Positions 35,361-43,287 of a DNA stretch of 64,000 bases are shown piece after piece. Origin of the DNA: Caballeronia temeraria (GTDB taxonomy: Bacteria; Pseudomonadota; Gammaproteobacteria; Burkholderiales; Burkholderiaceae); the NCBI RefSeq assembly GCF_001544795.2, contig NZ_FCOI02000024.1, positions 1 through 64,000 of the forward strand. The letters are read 5' to 3'. Both the position numbers and the translations under genes were made by a program. A model generated the notes under the pieces. That model made no database searches, was not told where the DNA came from, and saw only the letters and a program-made list of their open reading frames with translations. Position 1 is the first letter of the stretch; every line of letters starts with the position of its first letter.

Positions 35361-35589
35361 TGCGCGCGGCGTCGCTCAGAGCCCTCGTCTGTTCAAGGAA
35401 GCCTGCTTATGAAGGAAACATGATGACGCGCACGCCTCCGAATGCGAAGCGAGCAAAGCAGATATCGATATGAGGACCGGATGTACGTCGATTCAATCGG
35501 CGGTCGTGAAGAATGTGTGTCGACGTACTAAGTAATGTTCGTCGTCGGAACGAATGGATCAACCGTCCGCTTTCGACGTCTTGCTTGTC

Positions 35590-36228
35590 TCAGCGCTGGG
35601 CGAGCGCGACCTCGCGAGTCACGGCATGCCACGCATCCGGCCGACGCGAAGCGAACGCCAGGGCGAAGTTCGACGCCTGCTGTCCGACAGTAAACAGCTG
35701 CTCGACGACCTTCGGGTCGGAACAATGGTCGGCGCTTTCGAAGCGCGTTTCCAGCGTGTTGACGGCGGCGCCAAACGGTGTCGGCCAGCCGCGCAGCGCG
35801 TGCACGATCGAGCGCAGCGAGGTCAGCACCGTGCCCGCCGCCTGCCAGCCATAAGCGGTGACGATGCTGCCAACGGCGCGGCCGTCGAGATAGGGTCGCT
35901 CGTCGTTACGCAATTCTTCAAGTGTGTCGAGCGCGTTCTTGACGAGCCCGGAGATGCCACCGTGATAGCCGGGCGTCGCGATGACAAGCGCATCGGCTTC
36001 GCGCACGGCTTCGATCAGTTCGCGCTGGGCGTCGGTGAGATCGCGCGTTTCCGGCGCGTAGTGGGGCAGGCTGTGCAAAAATGCGCCGCCGAACAGGCGC
36101 ACGCGAGCGCCGGATTCTTCCGCACCTTTGAGCGCGAAGCCCAGCGCGCGTTCGGTGGACGATGCGGGACGCGTAGTGCCGCCGATGCCGACGACGAGCG
36201 GCCGGGGAATGGGTTCGATAGGGGACAA
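35590..36228 (-). CDS. NAD(P)H-dependent FMN reductase, SsuE/MsuE-like
   Basis: The 212-residue flavodoxin-fold reductase has the FMN-phosphate loop LVVGIGGTTRPASSTERAL and the central ADALVIATPGYHGGISGLVKNALD block typical of the SsuE/MsuE/ChrR group. It should reduce FMN for two-component monooxygenases. It is the only such reductase near the three LLM and two DszC-like enzymes, so it may serve several of them. The 230 bases between it and the third LLM gene hold no clear gene. Confidence 0.82.
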   Translation of the reverse strand: MSPIEPIPRPLVVGIGGTTRPASSTERALGFALKGAEESGARVRLFGGAFLHSLPHYAPETRDLTDAQRELIEAVREADALVIATPGYHGGISGLVKNALDTLEELRNDERPYLDGRAVGSIVTAYGWQAAGTVLTSLRSIVHALRGWPTPFGAAVNTLETRFESADHCSDPKVVEQLFTVGQQASNFALAFASRRPDAWHAVTREVALAQR

Positions 36229-36474
36229 GATGACAACTCCGGATGAGGCGGAACACCACGCAGCGACTATTCAGCGGGCGGCTAAGACTCGTCATGATAG
36301 TCGGCTGGATCGCCAAGCGGAAAGCACGAATCGAGCTAAGGATATGCGTGCACATGCACGCGGCGCAGGAAGGCGGCTTATCGTCCGTGTCGATTTGATC
36401 AGCACTGGAAGTCATATCGCGTTCGCTCCGCACGGCTTATGCTAGAAGCCGGTTTTTATTCGATCGCAGAATCC

Positions 36475-37068
36475 ATGACCCACCGACCCGCACCCACCGA
36501 TATCGACATTCATCCTTTGCTCGCCGGACGATGGAGTCCGCGCGCCTATGGCGAACAGCCCGTCGCGCACACGGATGTGCTTGCGCTGCTCGAGGCCGCG
36601 CGCTGGGCGCCATCGGCGTATAACGTGCAGCCCTGGCGCTTTCTCGTGTTCCAGAAAGACGTGAACGGCGCGGCATTCGAGGACGCCTTCGCCACACTGG
36701 TTCCGTTCAACCGGGCGTGGAACCAGCACGCGCAAGTGCTGATCGCCGTGCTCGCGGACGCGCTCAACGCAAAGGGGGAGGTCAATCCGAACGCGAGCTA
36801 CGATACCGGCGCCGCAGCGCTGGCGCTGCTGCTCGAGGCGCATGCGCGCGGCCTCGCCGCGCATTCGATGAGCGGCTTCGACGCGAAGGCCTTGCGGGAC
36901 GCGTTCGGCATCGCGGAGCGCTACACGCCGCTCGCCGTGATCTCGGTTGCGCATCATGGCGATGTCGGCGTCTTGTCCGACACGTTGGCCGAACGGGAGC
37001 TGGCGCCGCGCAAGCGGCTGCCGGTCGTTGACATTGCGCAGTTCGGCGCGTGGAAGAACGCTGAGTGA
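36475..37068 (+). CDS. Nitroreductase-family flavoprotein
   Basis: The 197-residue product has the nitroreductase fold with LLAGRWSPRAYGEQPV, ARWAPSAYNVQPWRFLVF (FMN binding) and the dimer-interface stretch SYDTGAAALALLLEAHARGLAAH. ATG 36475 is used because it gives the normal N terminus MTHRPAPTD; an upstream ATG at 36439 is possible but less typical. Family members are NAD(P)H-dependent FMN enzymes acting on nitro compounds, quinones or flavin. In this island it might supply reduced flavin or act on a xenobiotic; the substrate cannot be read from sequence. Confidence 0.8.
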   Translation: MTHRPAPTDIDIHPLLAGRWSPRAYGEQPVAHTDVLALLEAARWAPSAYNVQPWRFLVFQKDVNGAAFEDAFATLVPFNRAWNQHAQVLIAVLADALNAKGEVNPNASYDTGAAALALLLEAHARGLAAHSMSGFDAKALRDAFGIAERYTPLAVISVAHHGDVGVLSDTLAERELAPRKRLPVVDIAQFGAWKNAE

Positions 37069-37104
37069 AGCAGGTGCGTGCTGCGTCATGGCGCGAGAGC
37101 GGCA

Positions 37105-37384
37105 TCATCCTCCGCGCCATGTTGGACAGAGACGGTCCGACGTGTCGTCTCCCGAATAGAACGACGGCTTGGGAACGCGGCCGTTGAGCGCCCAGTCTCC
37201 CCCGCTCGCGCACCTTGTAACCGAGCGGATCGTTCGGCGTATGTACGTGCAGAATGTGCCAGAAACGGTCGAGCCGCAATGCCGCCGTGGTCGAGCGGGC
37301 GCCCGTCACTTCGAACACGCGACGCGCGACGTCCAGCCCCGCGCGTACCGATGCCACCTTCGCCGCCGCACACCGGACGGTCAT
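37105..37384 (-). pseudogene. Frameshifted C-terminal relic of a DszC/SfnB-like acyl-CoA dehydrogenase
   Basis: On the minus strand the first part reads AAAKVASVRAGLDVARRVFE, VTGARSTTAALRLDRFWHIL, HVHTPNDPLGYKVRERG, the C-terminal helix pattern of DszC-like enzymes. The expected ending then appears in another frame as GDWALNGRVPKPSFYSGD. The shift lies in a run of five G (37199-37203), where four would restore the frame. The N-terminal three quarters of the gene are missing. It is a decayed paralogue of the enzymes at 25723 and 31378. Confidence 0.7.
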
Positions 37385-37396
37385 TCAGCGGACGAA

Positions 37397-37471
37397 TTAC
37401 AAATGATCGACCGCAATCGCGCCGATCGACTCTGCGAGCTTGAGACGGTCGCGCAATCGGTCCAGAGCCCG
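37397..37471 (-). pseudogene. Short relic resembling glutathione-independent formaldehyde dehydrogenase
   Basis: The minus-strand frame directly after the LysR stop reads LDRLRDRLKLAESIGAIAVD and ends in TAA. It resembles the Rossmann-fold segment following the glycine-rich loop in zinc-dependent formaldehyde/alcohol dehydrogenases (a VPERLKLAESIGA-like block). Only about 24 codons remain. The identification rests on a single motif and is tentative. Confidence 0.35.
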
Positions 37472-38371
37472 TCACTCGACGGCAGCGTCGCGCGCTCCCG
37501 CCGTCTGGAGCCAGTCGATGAAATCTCTCATGTGGACGGGCTTATCGGCTTCGAGCGGGACCAGCGCGTGATAGGTCGCTCCTCTCGAAGTCAGATGGGG
37601 AAAAGGCGTCTGCAGACGACCTGAAGTGCAATCGGCCTCCAGCGTGGGAAACGGCCCGATACCGAAGCCCAGGCCATCCGCGACAGCCTGCAAGGTCACG
37701 AAGAAGTGATCGAACCTGAGCGTTCGGCTGGCTCGAAGAGCGGGATGCCCCACGGCCTCCGTCCAGCTTTCCCAATCTCCTGGACGCGATTCCGTGGTGA
37801 GCCACGTTTCATTGCTCAACTCCTCGACCGACGTTATTCCAGCTCGCGCGATCAACGCCGGGCTCGCGATCACTGTGTTGCGCTCCTCGAAAAGCGGCCA
37901 TGTCTGAAACTGTCCGTCCGGGGAGACTTCACGACGAATCGCCAGATCGAAGCTGCCGCGCAGCGCAGCGTCGGTCGTCAGGGTCGTCGACACCCGCACG
38001 TCCACGTCCGGGCAGCGCGCGGCGAACAACGGCAGGCGAGGAATTAGCCAGCGCATTGCGACCGTTGCCGCCGCGCTGACCCGAATCACTTTGCGGTGCT
38101 GGCTCTTGCCGTAGCGCTCGGCCGCGTCCGCAATATGGTCGAAGGCCGCGCTGATTTCACGAGCGAACGCGCGCGCATGGACGGACGCGACCATGCTCTG
38201 CCCCGCGCGCGCGAACAACGGTTGACCCAGCCAGTCTTCGAGAATGGCGATATGGCGGCTCACCGCGCCGTGCGTCAAGCTCAATTCGCGCGCAGCCGCG
38301 GAATAGCTCCCTGCTCGGGCGGCGACCTCGAACACGCGCAGCGCGTTGAGGGGAGGCATCTTCGATCGCAT
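37472..38371 (-). CDS. phnR: LysR-family regulator (GcvA branch), probable PhnR
   Basis: The 299-residue regulator starts PPLNALRVFEVAARAGSYSA with the helix-turn-helix at about residues 20-45 (AAARELSLTHGAVSRHIAIL), as in GcvA-type LysR proteins, followed by a periplasmic-binding-like effector domain (SFDLAIRREVSPDG). It is divergent from the phosphonoacetate hydrolase gene with 106 bases between the starts. In Pseudomonas fluorescens 23F a LysR regulator (PhnR) next to phnA and phnB controls their phosphonoacetate-induced expression, independent of phosphate status. The same role is likely here. Confidence 0.8.
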   Translation of the reverse strand: MRSKMPPLNALRVFEVAARAGSYSAAARELSLTHGAVSRHIAILEDWLGQPLFARAGQSMVASVHARAFAREISAAFDHIADAAERYGKSQHRKVIRVSAAATVAMRWLIPRLPLFAARCPDVDVRVSTTLTTDAALRGSFDLAIRREVSPDGQFQTWPLFEERNTVIASPALIARAGITSVEELSNETWLTTESRPGDWESWTEAVGHPALRASRTLRFDHFFVTLQAVADGLGFGIGPFPTLEADCTSGRLQTPFPHLTSRGATYHALVPLEADKPVHMRDFIDWLQTAGARDAAVE

Positions 38372-38477
38372 GTGTGAAATTACTTACCGGGTTTTGGGAA
38401 ATTTTGTCGATTGTGTGAGTGGATTGCTCATCATACGCTGGGGTCATCCCAATCACGCGATCCATCAAGGAGCCCCA

Positions 38478-39710
38478 ATGACCCGCCAAATCAGCGTCAA
38501 CTCCCGGACTTATCAGTGGCCTTCTGCTCCGACGATCATCGTATGCGTCGACGGATGCGAGCAGGAGTACATCAATCAGGCGATCCTCGCGGATAAGGCG
38601 CCGTTCCTGGCCAGCCTGCAGTGGATCGGCACCGTGCTGGCGGGCGACTGCGTCGTGCCGTCGTTCACCAACCCGAACAACCTGTCGATCGTCACGGGTG
38701 CGCCGCCGTCGGTCCACGGTATCTGCGGGAATTTCTTCTTCGACAAGGAGACCCAGGCCGAAGTCTTGATGAACGACGTCCAATACCTGCGCGCGCCGAC
38801 CATACTTGCCGAGATGGCGCGCGCGGGCGGCCGCGTGGCCGTCGTGACCGCGAAGGACAAGCTGCGCAGCCTGCTCGGTCATCGGCTGGAGGGCATCTGC
38901 TTTTCTGCCGAGAAGGCCGACCAGGTGACGCGCGGGCAGCACGGCATCGAGCAAGTGGTGGAGCGGGTCGGCATGCCTGTGCCGTCGGTCTACAGCGCCG
39001 AACTGTCGGAATTCGTGTTCGCGGCCGGTCTGTCGATCCTGCGGGAAGAACGCCCGGACCTGATGTACCTCTCCACTACCGATTACGTGCAGCACAAGCA
39101 TGCGCCAGGCACGCCGGAGGCGAACGCCTTCTACGCGATGATGGACGGTTACCTGCAACGTCTGCACGACGAGGGCGCCGTCCTCGCGCTCACCGCCGAT
39201 CACGGCATGAACGCGAAGACCGATGCGATCGGCCGGCCCAACGTGGTGTACCTGCAGGACCGTCTCGACGCGAAATTTGGTGCCCAGTGCGCGCGCGTCA
39301 TTCTGCCTATTACCGATCCATACGTCGTCCATCATGGGGCGTTGGGCTCCTTCGCGACCGTCTACCTGCGTGATGGCGATGACGACGCGCGGCAACGCGA
39401 GGTGATGGCGTTCATCACGGCGATCGGCGGCGTCGAGGCGGTTTTGACGCGTGCTCAGGCGAGCGAGCGCTTCGAACTGCCGCCGGACCGGATCGGCGAA
39501 CTCGTGGTGCTGGGCGAACGGCTCACGGCCATCGGCAGCGCCGCCGCCAATCACGATCTGTCCGGGCTCACCGTGCCCCTGCGCTCGCACGGCGGGCTGT
39601 CCGAGCAGAAGGTGCCGCTCATCTTCAACCGCAAGCTCGCTGGCATCGACGACACGCGGCGCCTGCGCAATTTCGACGTGATCGATCTCGCACTCAATCA
39701 CCTCGCCTGA
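38478..39710 (+). CDS. phnA: Phosphonoacetate hydrolase
   Basis: The 410-residue alkaline-phosphatase-superfamily enzyme splits the C-P bond of phosphonoacetate to acetate and phosphate. The metal ligand D25 (VCVDGCEQEY) and the nucleophile T64 (PSFTNPNNLS) are at the positions I recall for the Pseudomonas enzyme. STTDYVQHKH, LTADHGMN and LRSHGG supply the remaining zinc ligands. ATG 38478 follows AAGGAG closely. No signal peptide is seen, so it acts in the cytoplasm on imported substrate. It is followed by its likely transporter. This PhnA is distinct from the E. coli zinc-ribbon PhnA. Confidence 0.9.
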   Translation: MTRQISVNSRTYQWPSAPTIIVCVDGCEQEYINQAILADKAPFLASLQWIGTVLAGDCVVPSFTNPNNLSIVTGAPPSVHGICGNFFFDKETQAEVLMNDVQYLRAPTILAEMARAGGRVAVVTAKDKLRSLLGHRLEGICFSAEKADQVTRGQHGIEQVVERVGMPVPSVYSAELSEFVFAAGLSILREERPDLMYLSTTDYVQHKHAPGTPEANAFYAMMDGYLQRLHDEGAVLALTADHGMNAKTDAIGRPNVVYLQDRLDAKFGAQCARVILPITDPYVVHHGALGSFATVYLRDGDDDARQREVMAFITAIGGVEAVLTRAQASERFELPPDRIGELVVLGERLTAIGSAAANHDLSGLTVPLRSHGGLSEQKVPLIFNRKLAGIDDTRRLRNFDVIDLALNHLA

Positions 39711-39762
39711 TGGCGACAAACGGCTAGTGCGGCGAAAGACCGCGCGCTACACGGAGACACCC

Positions 39763-41052
39763 ATGCCCTCAGACACGCCCGATGTCTTGCAATACTCGTC
39801 CGTCCGAAGCGCCACGACCTTCACGCAGTATCGATGGCGTGCGCTAATCGGCGTGACCTTTTGCTATCTCTTCTATTACACCGGCCGCCAGACGCTGGGT
39901 TTCGCTGTCGTCGGCATTCAGCATGATTACGGCCTGTCGAAGTACGAGCTCGGCTGGATCAGTGCGACGATGCTCTGGTGCTATGCCGGAGGACAGTTCA
40001 TCAATGGCAACCTCGGCGACAAACTGGGCGGCAAGACGATGATGATTGCCGGAGCCGTCCTTTCACTCGCGGCGAACTGGCTATTCAGTTTCGGCCATAC
40101 GTTCCCGTTCTTTCTGCTGGCCTGGGGACTCAACGGCTATTTCCAGTCGATGGGATTCGCGCCGGGCAGCCGCCTGCTATCCAACTGGTGGGATCACAAG
40201 CATCGCGGCTTTGTCTATGGCGTATATGTGGGCTTTTCCGGATTCTCATCCACGCTCGCCTACATTTTCCCGGTCCTTATTGTGGGCACGATGCAACTGG
40301 GCTGGGTCTGGATCTTCCGTCTCGCACCGCTGTCGATGCTGATCGGCGCAATGGTGCTCTTGTTATTCGTGTCGGAACGGCCTCGGGCGCGCGATCTGGC
40401 GGTCGCCGATCATTCGACTGAGGCCGCGCCGCCCGAAGAGCCTGCCGACGACATGACGAGCGCGCAGCGATACGCGCTTGTAATGAAGAACTGGAGGCTT
40501 TACATCACGGGCCTCGCGATCGGTTTCCAGAACGCCGCACGGTATGCGCTGGTGGTGTGGGTGCCGGTCCATTTTCTCGGCATCGACTGGAAGACCTCAT
40601 CGACGCTGATTGACCCGAAGTGGATCACGGTGGCGTTGCCGGTGGGCATGGCACTCGGCTCGCTGTCGAATAGCTGGATTTCCGACGCGTTGTTTCAGGG
40701 ACGCCGTTATTTGGCGATCGTCTCGTACATGATCTTGGCATGCATGACAGCGATCTTCATGATGTTCATACCGCATGGCAGCATGGTCGCGATCGCGTTT
40801 CTGTTTCTGTGCGGCTTCTTTGTCTTCGGGCCTGCGTCTTCCTTCTGGGCCCTGTGTCCCGACCTTTTCGGCCGCCGGGCCGCGGGAACGGCGACCGGCG
40901 TACTCAACACCATGTCTTACATGTTCGCTGGGGTCGGCGAACCGGTCATCGGGCGCATCATCGACGTTACAGGCCACACGTCGATCATCTTTCCGATTGT
41001 CGCGGGACTTTGCGCAGCAAGTGCGGTGCTTTCGATGCTGATCAAACGCTGA
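39763..41052 (+). CDS. phnB: MFS transporter of the GlpT/UhpT type, probable phosphonoacetate importer
   Basis: The 429-residue protein with about 12 membrane segments belongs to the organophosphate:phosphate antiporter branch of the MFS: FCYLFYYTGRQTLGFAVVG, LGWISATMLWCYAGGQFING and the loop NWWDHKHRGFVYG are typical of GlpT-like transporters. It starts 52 bases after phnA behind a CGGAG site. In P. fluorescens 23F the gene next to phnA (phnB) is also GlpT-like. Uptake of phosphonoacetate is inferred from this pairing. Confidence 0.82.
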   Translation: MPSDTPDVLQYSSVRSATTFTQYRWRALIGVTFCYLFYYTGRQTLGFAVVGIQHDYGLSKYELGWISATMLWCYAGGQFINGNLGDKLGGKTMMIAGAVLSLAANWLFSFGHTFPFFLLAWGLNGYFQSMGFAPGSRLLSNWWDHKHRGFVYGVYVGFSGFSSTLAYIFPVLIVGTMQLGWVWIFRLAPLSMLIGAMVLLLFVSERPRARDLAVADHSTEAAPPEEPADDMTSAQRYALVMKNWRLYITGLAIGFQNAARYALVVWVPVHFLGIDWKTSSTLIDPKWITVALPVGMALGSLSNSWISDALFQGRRYLAIVSYMILACMTAIFMMFIPHGSMVAIAFLFLCGFFVFGPASSFWALCPDLFGRRAAGTATGVLNTMSYMFAGVGEPVIGRIIDVTGHTSIIFPIVAGLCAASAVLSMLIKR

Positions 41053-41061
41053 TCCTGGGTA

Positions 41062-41092
41062 ACGGCCGCCGGCTCGTTCGGCAAGCGGCCGT
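41062..41092 (+). terminator. Hairpin after the phn operon, possible terminator
   Basis: An 8-bp perfect inverted repeat (ACGGCCGC paired with GCGGCCGT) with a 15-base loop lies 10 bases past the phnB stop. It lacks a T run, so it may be a weak terminator or RNA-stabilising stem between the convergent phn and amidase operons. Confidence 0.4.
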
Positions 41093-41265
41093 GTGGCGCA
41101 GAGCGAGTCGAGTAAGACATAGCGTGGTGCGCCCGAGTTCGCCGATGCAAGCCGTTGCGATTCTGCCGCAAGACGCCGCCAGCATCGGCGATCAGAGGGG
41201 CCGCTGACGTCGAATGCAACGACAGTCGGCAACGGGTCGGCGGCGCGAGGCGGCGATGCCCGCCG

Positions 41266-41658
41266 CTACACGTCCATCCAGCTTACATGGGCGCTCACGA
41301 CGCGCCATCCCTCCGACATCTTCACCCAAGTCTGACTCTGCCGGCCGATGCGCGAATCGCCATCGCGCCGAAACTCGATGTTCGCGGTGGCGAAGGCATT
41401 GCCGTATGTGGTCACGATGCGCGAGGTCACCGTGCGCGCCAGTCCCTTGCCCGGCCGTGCAGCCCGGAACGCGCGGATCGCCTCGTAACCGTAGAGGTTT
41501 TCCGCGGCACCGTAGCGAAGCGTATGCGGCGAATCGAAAAACAGCGTGTCGAGCATCGCGACGTCGTTGGTAACGAGTGCGGTCTCGTACGCGTCGAAGG
41601 CCGCTTCGACCTCGGCCAGCACATGCGGCGTGTTGATGGCGATAGCGTCGTGGCTCAT
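41266..41658 (-). CDS. hpxZ: HpxZ/AtzH-like protein (DUF3225, NTF2-like fold)
   Basis: The 130-residue product starts MSHDAIAINTPHVLAEVEAA and contains AYETALVTNDVAMLDTLFFD, LRYGAAENLYGYEAI and the ending SAHVSWMDV, all typical of the HpxZ/AtzH (DUF3225) family. In Klebsiella, hpxZ sits with hpxX and hpxY in oxalurate catabolism; in atrazine degraders, AtzH acts with the AtzE/AtzG pair downstream of cyanuric acid. Its ATG overlaps the stop of the AtzE-like gene (ATGA). It is the last gene of a five-gene minus-strand operon. Confidence 0.82.
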   Translation of the reverse strand: MSHDAIAINTPHVLAEVEAAFDAYETALVTNDVAMLDTLFFDSPHTLRYGAAENLYGYEAIRAFRAARPGKGLARTVTSRIVTTYGNAFATANIEFRRDGDSRIGRQSQTWVKMSEGWRVVSAHVSWMDV

Positions 41659-43088
41659 AGCGTCGGTACCCCGTTCAATGCTGGGTCGAATGCAGGCGGC
41701 GCCGGGCAAAACGCGACGTTCGCGTCTTCCAGACGCCGCGCGGCTTCGAATGCGAGATCCTCGCGCCACGGCGGCGCGATCAGTTGCACGCCGATGGGCA
41801 GGCCGCCCGGCGTGCGCATCGGCACAGCCACGACCGGCAGCCCGAGGCACGAAATCGGCTGGGTCAGCAGGCCGAGACTGGGGCGCACTGCGAGCCGTTC
41901 GCCGCCGACTTCGATGAACTCGTCGCCGATGAGCGGCGCGATGGTCGGCGTCGCGGGCGCGATGAGCACGTCGTACTGGGCGAAGAGTTCGAGCACGCGC
42001 CGCCGCAATGACGCGCGCACGCGTTGCGCCTGCACGAGCCACGCGGCCGGCAGCAGCGCGCCCGCGATCAGCCGGTCGCGCGACAACGGTTCGCGGTCGT
42101 CGTAGCGTGCGGCGAGATCGGCCATGTGCAACTGTCCGCCTTCGGCCGCGGTGATGAGAAACGCCGCACCGCGTGCCGCCTCGGCATCCGGATAGTCGAC
42201 CGTGCCCGACGCGCCGAGCGCATCCGCCGCCGTGAGCGAAGCCTCGCGCGCATCATCCTGCGCGTTCCGATCGAAATAACCGGATAGCCGCGCGACGCGA
42301 AGCACGCCCGGCGATCTGTCGCGCGGCGCAAGCGCCGCTTCGAAAGGACGCTGCGCGCAGGCGGCATCGTGCGTATCGGCGAATTGCAATGCATCGTACG
42401 TGGCGGCGAGATCCTCCACGGAGCGCGCGAACGCGCCCATGTGGTCGAGGCTCGCGACGAACGGATAGACGCCGCGCCGCGACAGGCGCCCATAGGTGGG
42501 CTTCACGCCGAACACGCCGCATAGCGAGGCAGGCACGCGTACCGACCCGTTGGTATCGGTGCCGAGCGCGACGGGCACGAAGCCCGCCGCCACCGCCGCC
42601 GCGCTGCCGCCCGATGACCCGCCCGCCGTGCGCGTGAGGTCGTGCGGATTGCGGCACGGGCCAGCGTGGTGGTTTTCCGTCGTGAAGCCGTACGCGAACT
42701 CGTCCATGTTGAGCGCGCCGACGAGGATCGCGCCTTGCCGTGCAAGTTGCGCGATCAGTGGCGCATCCCGCGTGGCGGGTGCGTCGCCGGCCAGGACGCG
42801 CGAGCCCGCGAGGGTCGTCACGCCTTCGATATCGAACAGGTTTTTGGCGGCGAAGGGTACGCCTGCCAGCGGCGGCAGGCTGTCGCCGCGCGCGCGGCGT
42901 GCGTCGAGTGCATCGGCGGCGCCGACGGCGCGCGCCCGCGTGATCGCCGTGAAAGCGTTGACATGTGCATCGCAGGAATCGATGCGCGCGAGCGTGGCTT
43001 CGATCAGCTCGCGCGCGCTGAAAGCGCCATCGGCATACGCGCGTGCGATCGCCAGCACGCCGGAAGGAAACGTGTAAGCGCCGCTCAT
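41655..43088 (-). CDS. AtzE/HpxY-family amidohydrolase
   Basis: This 477-residue amidase-signature enzyme has the Ser-cisSer-Lys triad: K82 (PFAAKNLFDIEG), S158 in AGGSSGGSAAAVAAG and the nucleophile S182 in GTDTNGSVRVPAS. The neighbours are a small AtzG-like subunit, whose stop overlaps this start by ATGA, and an HpxZ/AtzH-like protein, so it belongs to the 1-carboxybiuret hydrolase (AtzE) or oxalurate (HpxY) subgroup. It should hydrolyse a urea-like amide to release ammonia. Which substrate cannot be told from sequence. Confidence 0.83.
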   Translation of the reverse strand: MSGAYTFPSGVLAIARAYADGAFSARELIEATLARIDSCDAHVNAFTAITRARAVGAADALDARRARGDSLPPLAGVPFAAKNLFDIEGVTTLAGSRVLAGDAPATRDAPLIAQLARQGAILVGALNMDEFAYGFTTENHHAGPCRNPHDLTRTAGGSSGGSAAAVAAGFVPVALGTDTNGSVRVPASLCGVFGVKPTYGRLSRRGVYPFVASLDHMGAFARSVEDLAATYDALQFADTHDAACAQRPFEAALAPRDRSPGVLRVARLSGYFDRNAQDDAREASLTAADALGASGTVDYPDAEAARGAAFLITAAEGGQLHMADLAARYDDREPLSRDRLIAGALLPAAWLVQAQRVRASLRRRVLELFAQYDVLIAPATPTIAPLIGDEFIEVGGERLAVRPSLGLLTQPISCLGLPVVAVPMRTPGGLPIGVQLIAPPWREDLAFEAARRLEDANVAFCPAPPAFDPALNGVPTL

Positions 43089-43282
43089 GGGTGATAGACC
43101 GGCGCGGGTTCGTCGCTTGCATCGACGTGATACGCGAGCACCGGCGCCACGATTTGCGCGATGCGCACGAACTGCGCTCTCACGCGCTCGGCTGTGTCGG
43201 CGGGTACGTCCGGGTAATGCAGCGCGAGCGCCGCATCGACGTAACGGGCGAGCACTTCATCGGAAGAAGACATGGGGTTCAT
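43085..43282 (-). CDS. AtzG/HpxX-like small amidase subunit (DUF4089)
   Basis: The 65-residue product starts MNPMSSSDEVLARYVDAAL and contains DTAERVRAQFVRIAQIVAPV, the DUF4089/AtzG pattern of a small helical GatC-like subunit. AtzG is needed for AtzE stability and activity. It lies 5 bases after the second amidase gene and overlaps the AtzE-like start, so the pair is translated together. A second ATG four codons in is also possible. This gene is easily missed because of its size. Confidence 0.78.
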   Translation of the reverse strand: MNPMSSSDEVLARYVDAALALHYPDVPADTAERVRAQFVRIAQIVAPVLAYHVDASDEPAPVYHP

Positions 43283-43287
43283 GTTGA

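Noticed and set aside
35415..35465. A short porin-like tail on the minus strand (FAFGGVRV) after the third LLM gene
   Set aside because: It resembles the end of the local porin (AFGGVRVRF) but is only about 15 codons and lacks the terminal aromatic; too short to claim as a relic.
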